Origin: Apiospora phragmitis
Lineage: Eukaryota > Ascomycota > Sordariomycetes > Amphisphaeriales > Apiosporaceae
Length of the DNA stretch: 64,000 bases
Reading direction: 5' to 3'
Assembly: GCA_038363925.1 (NCBI GenBank)
Contig: JAQQWL010000009.1
Coordinates: 496,001 to 560,000, forward strand
Part shown: one piece after another, positions 23,042-34,708 of the stretch
Numbering within the stretch: the stretch's first letter is position 1
How the letters are laid out: every line of letters begins with the position of its first letter
Position numbers and translations under genes: made by a program
Notes under the pieces: model-generated
Databases searched by the model: none
Told to the model about the DNA's origin: nothing
Seen by the model: only the letters and a program-made list of their open reading frames with translations

Positions 23042-23541
23042 ATATGCAAGTAGTCATTGAGTGCTTCTTTTGTGGGGGCCATCAAATTAGTCAATGACAA
23101 AGTTATCTAAGTAAATAGACTGGTGGATGATACACCTCTCACTCCAGCCCCCTTTCTCCTCAGTTGGCAATGATCAATTCATTCGCAGTAAAGATCGCAT
23201 TGCTAAAACTGAAATACGTCTTCCTAGATAGGGATAGAGCTAATTTTAAACCAAGCTTCCCTTGTATGCATATCGATGGGCCTGTAAACATCATCAGCTT
23301 GTAGAAGGGGATTTGCTCGGGCATTCCTGCTTACAGGATGCGTTATTCATTCTTCTTCCTTCCCCTTTCCCTTCCCAGATGTCGCAATCAACAACGCGGC
23401 ACTGGACAGGTAGCTTGTTTCCAATTCGCCGCCGTCGACAACCGAACGATACTCAAGCTCAAGATCGTCGGATGTGGTGTTGTTGTCTCTTCCCATCACT
23501 TGTAAAGTCAACATCTCCACCTTTCGGATACAACAGCATTC
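23042..23541. other. convergent intergenic region
   Basis: 3' ends of the Rei1-like gene and of the small minus-strand gene. Nothing else seen. Confidence 0.5.
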
Positions 23542-24021
23542 TTATTGTGGAACTTCGGCATCACTATATCTCTGCCGCAGGATCGCGATGATTCGCCTAT
23601 GATTCAAGTTAGCGCGCAATCATAGGATCCCGGCGTTGGAGTCCGCTAATAAGTCAAGGAGGCTGACTCACCTGCGATGACGGTACATCAAGAATCCGAG
23701 CCTCCGGCACGTCGCCTCCGTCAGCGAATCGTCCTTGCCGTCACACGCGACCGTGAACGAGTGGTTCTTGATCGTCTGTTCGAGCGCCGCCGAGATGCCG
23801 TCGAACCCCGCGAGGCCGAGGTCAGAAGGCAGGGACCGGAAGAGCGCGTCGGCGAACACCGCGATGTGCTGGAAGTTCTCCGGATCGCTCAGACCGCGAA
23901 TTCGATTGTGTGCCGCAGCTGGTGTCGCAGCTTGCTGCTGTCCAGGGTTTGTCTCGGGTCGCGGCTCGGCGTCGCCGCCGGAGGAGGCGGGTATGACTCG
24001 TGGAACTTGCATCCTGCCCAA
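23542..24021 (-). CDS. small unknown protein
   Basis: Not recognised. Exons 23672-24021 and 23542-23596 with a textbook intron (CAG/GTGAGT, CATAG acceptor) encode 134 residues. A disordered Pro/Ala/Gln-rich N-terminus (first about 40 residues) precedes an alpha-helical segment (HIAVFADALFRSLPSDLGLA, then ISAALEQTIKNHSF). ATG at 24021 is the first in the open frame. The intron quality and codon pattern support a real gene. No signal peptide or membrane segment. Confidence 0.45.
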
Positions 24022-24619
24022 CGAGGCAAGCTTGCTCGCTACGGGTGAAAGGGAGGCTGGTCAATTTTGGAGTAGACGTCAAGACCGCTGCTGGCGTTAA
24101 GTCGTGAGTGATATTAGGAAAACCGAAGGCTGTAATCAAGAGCTTTTGAGAGGTCGGAAGTTGGGTTGATCTTTGATGGTTCGTTTCGACTGACTGAAGC
24201 AGAAACTCGAATGGTTTGAGGACAGAGGAGGTGTTCGAGGTGACCTGAGACAGTGAGGAATAGAGAGTGTATACTTTCAAAAGAAAGATAGAAAAGAAGT
24301 ATATGGAAATCACACGCAATATCGAGTAATTACGTCTTCTTGGCAGTCGGGTCACGGTGACAGTAGTAAGGGGCACTCTCAAACTGACATGAAGTAAAAC
24401 TAAATATCTACAAGTCACTACTAACTCCGAAACAATAGGCAGAGAAATTGAAGGTTTCTTTTTATACTGGACGATTCTAGGAAGAGTTTATAAAAAGGAA
24501 CTTTTGAGTTCATGGAATCCATGGTTTCCGCTACAGCTACGTGAATGGCCAAATCCGCCCTGAAGCCAAACTGGAGACTATGCAATACCCCGACATGAGG
24601 TTCAAATGATACAATACGC
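24022..24619. other. intergenic region
   Basis: Promoter of the small gene and 3' end of the FAD monooxygenase gene. Overlapping short frames here are not supported. Confidence 0.45.
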
Positions 24620-26024
24620 TTAAATAGCCGTCGCCCAGTCCGGATAAACCTCCTTCTCCCTCGGGACCGACGCGACGTTGCGGTCGTGTATGTGCTCTTC
24701 GAGCGGCAGATCCCCGAACTGGCTGCGGTTCCCCATATCCACGCCGCGCTTCTGGATGAACCGCGCGAACCCCAGCGTCTCCCGCTTCCACTGCTCCCGC
24801 GACACCTTGCCCTCGATGTAGTCCCCCAGAATCATGGCGTCGAACGCGGCCTGCGACGTCGACGCCACGGTGTGCGGCCGGAACCCGGCCAGCGCGTCGC
24901 CGATGAGCACCACCTTCCCGCCCATGAACTCGTTGGCCGGGCTCAGCACGTCCGTCACAGCCTGCACGAACGGCTTCTGAGTGGCGCAGACGATCTCAGC
25001 GAACTGGGGTGGCAGGCGCTCCCGCGCGATGCGTCGCTGCTTCTCCCACGCATCCGGGGCCGTCAGCCCGGGCGGCATCGTAATACGACGACGCCTGCCG
25101 TGCCTGTCCGTCATGATCTCCTCGAGCTCCGGCGAGCCCTCGGGGAAGTTGGTGTAGTACACGAAATTGATCAAGCGCTGGCCCGGCTCGACGGTGCCGG
25201 CTTTTCCCGGGATCAGGTACGCGAGGATCTGCACGCCCCGGCAGTGAAAGAAGGTGAAGCGCTCGCAGAAGGCCTCGCGCGCGGCGTCGCTGACTTCGCT
25301 CTCTGGGACGGTGCCGCGCAGGGCGCAGTAACCGGCGTAGACGCGCTGTACTTCTGGCGCGAGGATGGAACGAATCGTGGAGCTGGGACCGTCGGCGCCG
25401 ACCAGGGTGTCGGCTTTTATGCTGCCCTCCTCGCCTTTCCCCGACTTCCAGAAGACCTCTACGCCGTCGTCGCGCTCCTGGATGTCCGTGACGTTGCGGT
25501 CGTGGAGGTGCACCGTCTTGCCGTCTGGCACCTCGCAGTAGGAGTTCTGGACGCCGTCGTAATTGGCGCGCATCAAATAGTAGGCCAGGTCCCACTAATC
25601 GAACTTGTCAGCAGTCGACTCTCAGCACGAACTGGAAGCGAACAAAAGAAAAGTATAGGGAATGACGTATTGTACGCACTGACGTCATATTCTGGTCCAT
25701 GTCTTCTTGGTGGATGACATTGCCGTCCCGGTCGAGGTACTGCCTCCGATGCGAGGTCACCGCGATGGGACGGTCGCATCGGTTGTATTTATTGAAAAAG
25801 GCGAGCGTGTCGCCGCCGGCGACTATGCCGGCCCCTTGGTGCTCCAGCACGGGCGTGGGGTTCCGCTCCAGAATGGTCGTGTCGTGGCCCAGCTCTCGCA
25901 GCGCCAGGCCGGCGGCGAGGCCGCCCAGCGAGCCACCAACCTGCCACCATCAGTATTATCGCGGGGTCTTCGGTGGAGGAATGCACCTTACGATGACGAA
26001 ATGTTTCTTGTTGGCAGTCGCCAT
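24620..26024 (-). CDS. FAD-dependent aromatic monooxygenase (PHBH fold, 2,6-dihydroxypyridine hydroxylase-like)
   Basis: Exons 25992-26024, 25680-25940 and 24620-25594 give 422 residues with no frameshift. The first intron splits the FAD dinucleotide-binding motif: HFVI/VGGSLGGLAAGLALR, with ERNP at the end of the second strand. TLVGADGPSSTIR is the DG motif and GGKVVLIGDALAGFRPH the GD motif. LGG spacing and the C-terminal part fit 2,6-dihydroxypyridine 3-monooxygenase-like proteins, which hydroxylate a heteroaromatic ring using NAD(P)H and O2. The substrate in fungi is unknown. The enzyme is probably cytosolic. It lies head-to-tail with the aspartic protease gene on the same strand, with no sign of joint function. 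Confidence 0.9.
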
Positions 26025-26393
26025 ATTCTGAGCTGGCTGTTCAACGCCGAGGACTATGGATTATTCAGTTTTTGAAGGGGCTTTCTTCATGTCAATGCAG
26101 TTGGATAAGAACATCAATTTCTTTAACGAACTGATAGGACAGCTTACAGTTGCCGGTTAATATGTATATATACATATATCCTTGGCGGGGTGGGTAGGTA
26201 AGTAAGCATGGACGACAGTGTAATGGGTAATATATGCGTGTAATACATGCGTCACGTCAACGATCGTCTCTTTCAGCCGGGACCAGCTGCCAGTCACATC
26301 CCTCCCAGATGCACGACATCCCTGGATTTCCCGCATTTGAATTACCACCTTCCCAATTCGTTTCCTTTGCCGACGACCCCCCTTTTCCGCGTT
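26025..26393. other. short intergenic region
   Basis: Contains an alternating TA tract (about 26160-26180) that may be the core promoter of the FAD monooxygenase gene. No gene seen. Confidence 0.45.
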
Positions 26394-27768
26394 TTATTGC
26401 CGCTCGCCCTTCCCATCCTCGATCGGTGGTCTGAACTCCGCCTTCAGCTCGCCAAACCCAATCAGCGGTCTGTACTCCTCGACCGTCGTGCTGCCGAAAT
26501 CGTAGACAGTGTAGAACTGGCGCATAAAGGACTGCCCAAAAAGGACGAGCCCCTCGCTCTCGCCTGGCTCGAAGGGGGGTACACACGCATCTTCGCGCCC
26601 GGCGAACCCGTTCCGCGCCAGCCGGTCGCCCGTGATGGCGACGTCCCAAAAGGCCACGCCGTCGTCCGAGAACGTGAACGTCACGGCCCAGGACGTGTTG
26701 AAGTCGGTGCAGAGCGGGATGTACCGGCCGTTGTACAGGTCGTCGTAGTTCCACCCGATGGACCGGTACATGGCGTCGATGCGGCCCGGCGGCACCGAGA
26801 TGGTGCCCGCCCCCGTGTCGAAGACCCCGTTGGCCTGGCCCGCGTCCCACTCCAGCGTGCCGTTAAACGCGGGCGGCTGTCCTTCGTCGCCGTCTTCGTG
26901 GCGGTGCCCGGCGAATTTGCGGAGGGTGGAGCGCCAGAGCTGGTAAACGGTCCCGTTGAGATCTTTCCGGACGGGGAGCCAGGTCATGTCGCCCTCGACA
27001 TACTTCTCCTCCTTCGAACCTCCGAGAGTGAGGACCCCTTCCCCGGGTCCATCGCCGGTGTATTCGAACTCCTTGCCGTAGTAGAGTCCAAACCTCGGCT
27101 GGTCCAGCAGCCCATCTCCGATCATGGTCTCCACCACCGTCTTGGTGGCCGGCTGCGCGATGGACGAAAAGCCCATGCCGAGGAACCCGTCGCCGGGGAT
27201 GAAAGACCAGGAGCTCTGGTTGGCCGCGATCAAGGTCTGGTTCCACGCCATGCCGCCGATCTCGAAGACGTCGCTGTACGTGAATCCGCCCGTCGCACCG
27301 CCGAGATAGCCAATCGAATTGTAGACGCCCAGGTCGACGGCCGTAGAGGATGCATTTACGTCGTACCCATTACGAGGGAACCTATTTATGGCATACTATT
27401 AACTGGTGATCCTTCACTATGCTGAAATCTGTCATTTGAGGGCGGCTGACGGACAAATGGCAAAGGGGCGTGTGCCACTTACCCGCTGATGTTATTGCAA
27501 GCGCCATCAGCGCACTTCTTGTCCGCTATCCACGAGGTACCGCTCCCCGTGTCGAACAAGAGGAGATGGTGTTCTGCGGGCGTGCCAACCTGGAGTTCCA
27601 CCATGGCCTATGGCAGGGGTTAGACGAGAACACACGGAGCATGACAGCGCCTAACGGGACAAAATAACTTACATAGGTGATGCGGAACCAGATTGGGAGG
27701 TCCAGGACCGCGGCAGAGCTGGTCCGCAGGACTGCAATGGCCACCGCGAGTGAGCGAATGGTATGCAT
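26394..27768 (-). CDS. secreted pepsin-family aspartic protease
   Basis: Exons 27673-27768, 27483-27607 and 26394-27381 encode 402 residues, intact. The N-terminus (MHTIRSLAVAIAVLRTSSAA) looks like a signal peptide. Both catalytic motifs are present: FDTGSGTSW in exon 2 and FDTGAGTISVP in exon 3. SSWSFIPGDGFLGMGFSSIA is the flap-downstream region typical of the family, and VLFGQSFMRQFYTVYDF the conserved C-terminal strand. Several N-x-S/T sites (NASS, NQSS, NGT) fit a glycosylated extracellular enzyme. No Ser/Thr-rich GPI tail is seen. A TTATATATAAA element about 105 bases upstream is a plausible core promoter. Some family members lack a long prosegment, as here. Confidence 0.92.
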
Positions 27769-29830
27769 TGTTGGGACTCTCCAGTTAGATATTGCCAGTT
27801 CTGGAGTCTAGACCGGATGCAAGAGTGTCACAATAACAATCTTTTATCAAACTTCCGAGACTAAAGGGTACGTTTATATATAAGTTCGACGTCGGGACAT
27901 CGAGTTATCCTAACCGAACAGGTTTTGAGGTAATCGGACAATCTCTTCGTTCCACGTTATCTTAGGAAATGAACTGCCGAAGTAGTGTGTGAGTGGGTCA
28001 GTCCGACGTAACCTCGTATTTCATTTTATCACACTGCACCTCATCCAACACCTTGGTCCTATACGTCCAATCACATAAGATCAATCTTGGCTACACATTA
28101 ACTTCTAATTACCTGCTGTTTCTGGAACTATCTCCGCAGTATGCTCCTTATTGTTCTCTGTTCACCGTACATCGATGCATACTCGGCCCCCAAACCCCAG
28201 TTGTTCCCCAAAGACTCATGCCATGATGATAGCAATACTCCGCTGCTTCGCTCTTCCGGATGATCCGATTCATCTTGGAGATCTAGCCGACCAGCAACCA
28301 CTGCAAATCACCTCCGCAGCTCTGTCGATAGCCGGCTATCTTAGAGACCAGCCATTGCAAAACCGACTATCCCAGGATTTTATGTGTACGCAAATAAGTA
28401 GTCTGGGGATCTTCTGCCAGTAGAATATATAATAGACCGGAGTTGAACTGCGCCTTTCCTGGACTCACGACTGCCCTCATCTAGCTGCTGAATCAGTGCA
28501 GGACCTCTCGTCGCATACATCTCTCGCACTCTGCCTGGTCAAGGCCTGCCCGGGGCTTCTGCTCACCCCCATGGCCATCCATCAGATGGCCAACACCAAG
28601 AGCACCATATTGCTAAAGACGTGAGTCAGTAAAGGGGGGTAATCAGCCAGGTGGGGTCTGATCTCAATTTGAAGACACATGTTGTCGCATTAGAGAGAGC
28701 TTCTGGTGGGCATGTATAGGTACAGATAATGCCGAGCAAGTAGGATGTGGTAAAGCGCTGACTAAAAGAAGAGGAGAATCCTAACAAAGGAGAACTCCCC
28801 TACGGGTCTCTATATGGACAAAAGAGACTATTAATAAGCAGCGCACCCCTACTATGGTGCTTTGACCCCTGACCCCATTGCGAAATATGTCGTGCTAGCC
28901 CTGCCTTCATCGATACCTAAGCAACGGGATACCTTCCTGGTTCGCATAGGCGCGACTGATGCTTTCAAATGAAAGAAGGTCTGTATCCTAGCCCCCCGCC
29001 AGCATAGCCACTAAAACTTACTGGAACAAAGCACTTGTGCCATGGTGCTTTGGGTACGGCCTTCGTCATATGACACGCCCATATAATACGAGGTTACTGT
29101 CCAACGTCGCTGTGAGATGCGCCGCCAGCTTCAAGCTTCACCGCGAAATCACGTCATTCGTCCAAGAGGTGAGCTTGCTCTTGTACCAGTACTGTCAGGG
29201 GGGTCTAACCACTTGGAGCAGAAGGAGGCCCATTTAACGGCACAAAGATTCCGAAAATCAGTCAAGCAGTGGAGGATTGGGTTGATCCAGTGTAACCTGA
29301 TATGACCGCCGCGTGTATTTAAGAAGGCCATAGGAGTTTATGGGATTGCACACCCTACATTTTGTGGCAGTGGTGACAGGGGTAACCCACTTTGACAGGG
29401 GTCTTTTCTGCTTGTATTCTAGTCTCAAATATTTATTTATAGCGTCATAAGGTATGCAAGGTCCTGGTAATCCCCCTCTTCCCGTAGATCATATCCATTT
29501 ACTATAAATATACTTGGCACTACCTATCTATATGTAATTACGTTGCTCTATGTGGCATGTAGTTTTTCTAGTATGCTTGGTCTCAACACCTTCCCAACTA
29601 AAGCTTCATTCAACCCTCAGCTCTTTGGGCATCTAAACAGTTAAGTCTACTTGTCCTATAAAGGAAAGGTTGTTGATACTGGTCTCCTAGCCTCCCTTGC
29701 CTTTAGAGCATAGCTTGAATCCTTCATCACAGCCTCGTCGAGTCCTTTCCTCATCACTCAACTGAATCTCAGGCCTGGCTACCATCACCTAACCACATTG
29801 GCCACGCTTGTACTCATTCTGGTTGCGGTG
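27769..29830. other. 2-kb gene-poor stretch
   Basis: No gene is supported. Around 28,480-28,625 a plus-strand frame without start reads SLALCLVKACPGLLLTPMAI and may be a gene relic. GC is moderate and there is no RIP block. Confidence 0.35.
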
Positions 29831-31882
29831 ATGTCTTCTCCCAACACACGGAAGCTTTCATACACGCCTTTAAAGCCAGGTCAGATTCGGTTGTTAATCA
29901 TCGACCCGCTTTCAGAAACCAAAGCCGATGATGATGGCCCCATTGTCTGCCATTTAGAGCATCGCCATATGGATGAGTCTGCCGCTGGATGGCCGACCAC
30001 GGACAATGAAGGTCGCGTCTGGCCCGGTTCGGAGCAATCTCACTACAACTACTACAGTCTTTTCGATCGTGGGATGGGAGGAAAGATGCATTTTGAAGAC
30101 GGATATGGTAGTCACCCGGAACAAGCCAAAGGGCCAGAACAAGGCGATACTACATCCGACACAAAGCTGAATGGGTATGCGGATGAGCAAAGCCTTGCGG
30201 ACATGTATATCACCATGTCCTATGCTTGGGGACCTCCTACTCCAACCCACAAGATCCTTGTTGAGGGTGCCGAAAAGGAGGTTACCGGAAACCTCCACGG
30301 ACTTCACATGGAGCTTAGAGGCAGCGAATGGGTCCGTCGTGGAGTTCGGGTCTGGATTGATGCATTGTGCATCAACCAAGAGGACAATGACGAGAAAGGA
30401 CAGCAAGTCCGCATCATGCGCAGGATATATGCCATGGCTTGGCAAGTGGTGGTATGGCTGGGTCCTGCTTCCGAGCACACTTCGACCGCCTTTGGTGTCA
30501 TCTCGTGGCTTGCCAAAGAGATGGCGACAGAAATGCGCCTGGCCGAGTTCTGGTCACGGAATAAAATGTACCGGAGCGCCGTTACGCCTTGGTCCACCAA
30601 CACGTATCCCATGTTCCCATGGCGGACGGAGGTGTTCCTAGCCTGCGGGGCTTCTTCGTGCAGAACTACTGGCATCGCCTCTGGATCCTGCAAGAACTGG
30701 CCATGGCCCGGCTGGACGCCCCTGTTCTATGGGGCGCTTACTATTTGACACTTGGGGATATATATACCGCCGCAAGCCTGATCGAAAGTCGGGAGCCGGA
30801 AATGGGATAACACATATCTTCTCCAGGCAGTGCCTTCATTGAGAATGGGCTCGGTTTGCTGAAAGACCGCCGATTGCATGATCGCCACGGGTGCCCTGAG
30901 CGGCAGTGGAAGCTCCTCCTTCGTATCGCGACGATGCGCCGCACAGAGGGCGATACGTGCGGCGCACGTGAGAGGCAGACGCAGCCCGATTCCGACGGGC
31001 TGATAGCCACGCTCTACCTCTCGCGCGGCGCCGGCGCAACCGATCCGCGCGACAAAGTGTATGGCATCTTGGGCCTTCCGACGATTGCATCCACGGTAGA
31101 GTTGTCCGGTCTGGCGCCCGACTACAATATGCAACTTTTCGAGGTCTACGTGAACTTCACCAGGGCGATTCTTGCGCGCGGCGACTTGAACTGCTTGCGT
31201 TTTGTGCACAGTCCCGTCGGCACAACGGCGGCGGTGACGGTAACGGTGACGGTGCCGCCACCAGCAGCAGCACGCCGCCGCTCCCCAACGTGTACGGCGA
31301 CCTCGAGGGCCTCCGCCAAGCCCTGTGGCGGACCCTCGTCGCCGACCGCGACAGCCACGACCAAACACCCGCGCCCGCCGACTGAGCCTGCCTGCTCGAC
31401 CCCCGCTTCTGGGCGGAAGCCTGCCCGTACTGGCCACGGGGTCCGGGCATCCAGTTCGGATTCGGCGACTTCCTGCGGCGGAACGGGGCGCTCCTGCTGC
31501 CGGGCGGCCACGCGCTGCGATACCCGGTCCTCAGTAGACATGAGAAGAAGAAGGGTCTTTTGCCGTTCAACAGGCCGCGGCGGATCAGCGTGCCCGAGGT
31601 CCCGGAGGCGTTCGCGTGGGCGAGCAATGTCTTGGCGTGGCGGCGACTGGTTTGCACGCGGCAGGGGGCGAATCGGCTTGTGCGTGCCGGCGGCGGAGGC
31701 GGGAGGTCGGGTGGCGGTGCTGCGGGGGTGCGGGGGTGTGGCATGCCGATGGTTTTGCGGTCCCGCGGAGAAGGGGCTTGGGGCGTGGTGGGGAGTGCTA
31801 TCTTCATGGCGTAATGGACGGCGAGGTTGCGGATGGCGTCAGGCGCGGGGAGCTGCAGGTTGAAGAGATAGATCTTGTATAG
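29831..31882 (+). pseudogene. HET-domain gene, frame broken
   Basis: HET proteins act in heterokaryon incompatibility, an allorecognition cell-death response. ATG at 29831. Early residues YTPLKPGQIRLLII lead into the HET core: MYITMSYAWGPP, then VWIDALCINQEDNDEKGQQV and VVVWLGPAS. A base is missing at about 30639-30646 (VFLA/LRGFFVQNYWHRLW). TAA at 30808-30810 interrupts a frame that continues unchanged downstream (ATDPRDKVYGILGL). Beyond about 31,215 the coding frame changes repeatedly: LPNVYGDLEGLRQALW, a TGA near 31,383, then PRFW, EAFAWASNVLAWRRL and a final segment ending GELQVEEIDLV before TAG at 31880-31882. The end matches HET C-termini, so the original gene spanned about 2 kb. With two nonsense codons plus several frameshifts I call it a pseudogene, but sequence error could explain part. 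Confidence 0.7.
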
Positions 31883-32685
31883 GCAAACTATGACTATTAT
31901 ATAACAATTACATGTATGTCAAGCACCGGGAGGAAAAGAGCAAATCTTCCTAGCTCTGCTGGTGGTCTGTAAATACACATGGGCTTCATACGGGTGACCA
32001 AGGACAAGTTGAAAGCTACCACTAATTAAGGGGTAGGCTAAGAACAAATGAGTTTCGTCAAGATGAAAGAGTTGTCGCCCATGTCTCAAACTTTGCCCGC
32101 TATCGTTGCCATTTCCGAGTACGTAAACAGCTCTTAAACGTAATTAGTAAAACATCAGACGTGGGTAGTCTTCCGATGCATGCTCTCTGCATACGTAATA
32201 TGGCACCAACTGGAAGTGACAGCGCGGACTGTTATCTGTACACTTGCAGTGCTCTTGTCTCTCGTTTGTATGAGGGAAGTAAACAGCTTCTTCAAAATGC
32301 CGAAGGTGCAGGGATGTTTTGCTTTTGCGGGCTTTGCTGCTGCTGCAGAAGCGGGGTGTGCATGAGACTTACACCGATTTGGCCGTGTCGCACCGCATGG
32401 CGTTGAATATTTGTCGATAAGGGACGATAGAGCAGGCACAGTAAAGTAAGCACGTAGAATCCTCCCTTCCACAGCATTTTCGTTGGTTACGTACCTGGGA
32501 AATATTGCAATGCCTCTCTATACCCGTCGTTTCGCACGTAAGGTATTCCTATCTGAGATGGTGACATCTTGGGGCCAGAGACTCGAGGTACCGCAGTCAT
32601 CGGCAATCTCTTTTGTTGCGGTAAGTCACGTATTTCTGCCTGGCTACCTCACTCTACTTGCCTGATTGATCCCCAACAACACAGT
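31883..32685. other. intergenic / gene debris
   Basis: Possibly the decayed 5' part of the NCS1 permease whose last exon is at 32686. An intron-like donor (GCG/GTAAGT) is near 32619. No readable permease helices were found here. Confidence 0.35.
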
Positions 32686-32999
32686 TCTTTGTCGGTTGTG
32701 CTCCTCTCCTCCCAGGCTTTATTGCCGCTGTTAACCCGGATATTACCGTACCCGCTGGGGCTACTCATCTCTACGACCTCAGCTTCATCTACGGTTTTGC
32801 AGCCAGCGGTTCTGTGTATTCCCTCCTGCATGTCGTGTTTCCGGCCCGGGCCCTGGATGCATTCGTCAAGGATAGTATGACGGCCCGCCAGACAATGAAC
32901 CACTACCGAGAGAAGTGGGATGCTGTGGATGGTTCCGGAATAGACGAGGGAGTGGTTTTCCAGGCTGTCGATAGTCCAGTGGGCCCACGAAAGTCTTAG
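32686..32999 (+). pseudogene. 3' remnant of an NCS1-type nucleobase/nucleoside permease
   Basis: A frame opening after an intron-like acceptor (CAACACAG) reads FFVGCAPLLPGFIAAVNPDI, then GATHLYDLSFIYGFAASGSV and LLHVVFPARALDAFV, ending with TAG at 32997-32999. This is the last-two-helix and C-terminal tail region of fungal uracil/uridine/allantoin permeases (NCS1 family). The upstream ten helices are not found in the 800 bases before it, so only the 3' end survives. Could be a terminal exon of a gene with very long gaps, but that would be unusual. Confidence 0.65.
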
Positions 33000-33242
33000 C
33001 AGGACGCAGATGAGGTGCATGTAGTCAAGTGAGGGAAATTGACCAGCCTTCACTGTAGCCTAGCTCCTTTCATTGTAAATTGCCATATGATTCTGATATC
33101 TCACAGTGTCAATTGCCCGGTGAGAAACAGCTCCAACTGTGCGGGTACATCCTTAATCCCAGTTGTGCACCCACTAACCGCTACCTGTTTTTAGCGCATC
33201 CTAGCACCAACCCAAATTCAACGTCACAAGCATCCAATCATC

Positions 33243-33866
33243 ATGACGAACCAGCCAACTCAGGAGGCACTGCACCCGCGAGTGGGCGTGGCCGCCATCG
33301 TTCGCAGCGACAAAGGCGATGTTATCGTCGGCAAGCGCATAGGAAGCCATGGAAGTGGTAAGAAGAGGCATCCAGCGCCCCATTTTCCTTTCTGGCAGCT
33401 TTAATTCGGGTAAAGAAGACTGACCGTCAAAACAACTCTAGGCAGCTGGGCACTTCCAGGGGGTCATCTCGAGTTCGGCGAGACCTACTTCGCCTGCGCC
33501 GAGCGCGAGACGCTGGAGGAGATGGGCCTCGAGGTCAAGGCGCTCAGGCTGGTCACGGTGACCAACGATGTCTTTGTGGATTTGGGCAAACACTACATCA
33601 CCATCTTTGTGCTTTGCGAAAGGAACGACACTACCAAGGAGCCGCAGGTAAGGATGACTACCAGACCTTACCTACTGCTCTAAGTGACGAGTAAACTGAT
33701 GGAGTGACAGGTTCTGGAGCCAGAAAAGTGCGAGTCGTGGCACTGGGTCAGCTGGGACGAGCTGCAAAGCTGGGGCGAACACCAGGAGGATACTACGGGC
33801 ACGTATGCAGACAAGAAGCTGTTCCTGCCTATGATACATCTCATCCAACAGAGCCCAGAGTTGTAA
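33243..33866 (+). CDS. Nudix hydrolase, NUDT15/MTH-like
   Basis: Exons 33243-33357, 33442-33647 and 33711-33866 encode 158 residues, intact. HPRVGVAAIV begins the fold. The Nudix box is complete: GHLEFGETYFACAERETLEE followed by MGL, matching Gx5Ex7REUxEExGU. The lead-in GKRIGSHGSGSWALPGG resembles NUDT15, which removes oxidised or modified nucleoside triphosphates. WHWVSWDELQ is the usual late motif. The enzyme is likely cytosolic and Mg2+-dependent. Substrate is inferred only. Confidence 0.9.
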
Positions 33867-34084
33867 AGTAGACATGGCAAGGATCATTTCGTACGCAGAC
33901 ACTTGGGCACAGCATACACGTAGACATTTGGTTCACTTCGGCATGAATATATAGATGTCTACCTACATGGTAGACTTCGCTCATGTAGCGTATGCGTTGT
34001 TAATAACAGCAAAATCGCGAGCGAGCATGATTTCAGCCGAAAGAGGGATATATACCGTGAGAAGACGACCTATTTTCCGTTACG

Positions 34085-34708
34085 TTAGATCACATGCTTA
34101 AAGGCCTTGGAGATGGTTGACCTACCTAGCCAATGGGTTGAGACGATTGTCTTTAGTAGGGGCAATCCTCGAGCAAAGAAGATTCGGTGAATCTCCTGAT
34201 TTGCAAGTCCACGCGCCACAACTCCAGGCGTGGAATCGCCCGCATTGCAGACACTGGCGTCCACTCCCTGGTCCAATAGGTATGTAACCGTCTCGACATC
34301 GCCTTTGTGGACGGCAAGGTGCAGCGGCGTCTCGCCTCCCATATTTTGGATGTTCAAGTCAGCGCCCATCTCGACGATGTCAGCTATAAGCTGGCGATTC
34401 TGAGCCTGGACGGCGAAGTGAAGTGCTGTAAAGCCGGCAGCGCCGGCCGAGTTGATGCTCACACCGCGAGCGACGATGCTTTGGATGAATTCAACACAAT
34501 CGCCGCGGGCAGCGATGTGGATGGGGCGGTCAACGTGAGACGCCTTGGCGTTCTCAGCTAGTAACCTTGGATACGGTACCTTGATCCCGTCTTTGAAGAC
34601 CGCATAGGGTCCCTGGTCCTTGGCCACAGCATCTGGTTCCTCGACATACTCATATCGGAAATCAGGTACGTTGCGTGCCAACAGCATAGGCTTGATAGTG
34701 AGGAGCAA
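34085..34708 (-). CDS. ankyrin-repeat protein (tandem paralogue 1)
   Basis: Stop TAA at 34085-34087. The frame is open to 34708, where no ATG stands at the edge; the first ATG is in KPMLLARNVPDF (about 34687). Three ankyrin units are seen: RPIHIAARGDCVEFIQSIVA, FTALHFAVQAQNRQLIADIV and ETPLHLAVHKGDVETVTYLL. About 25 C-terminal residues follow. Upstream, minus-strand sequence to 35087 is open in another frame and could be the N-terminal half joined by a frameshift or intron; this is unproven. Ankyrin stacks bind proteins; no catalytic domain is visible. Same strand and same architecture as the gene at 35934-36903. Confidence 0.65.
   Translation of the reverse strand: MLLTIKPMLLARNVPDFRYEYVEEPDAVAKDQGPYAVFKDGIKVPYPRLLAENAKASHVDRPIHIAARGDCVEFIQSIVARGVSINSAGAAGFTALHFAVQAQNRQLIADIVEMGADLNIQNMGGETPLHLAVHKGDVETVTYLLDQGVDASVCNAGDSTPGVVARGLANQEIHRIFFARGLPLLKTIVSTHWLGRSTISKAFKHVI

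Noticed and set aside
24686..25717. 343-codon open frame on the plus strand
   Set aside because: It lies antisense to exon 3 of the FAD monooxygenase; low-complexity Arg/Ala/Leu composition is a shadow of high-GC coding sequence.
26247..27425. 392-codon open frame on the plus strand
   Set aside because: Antisense to the aspartic protease, which has both catalytic motifs and proper introns on the other strand.
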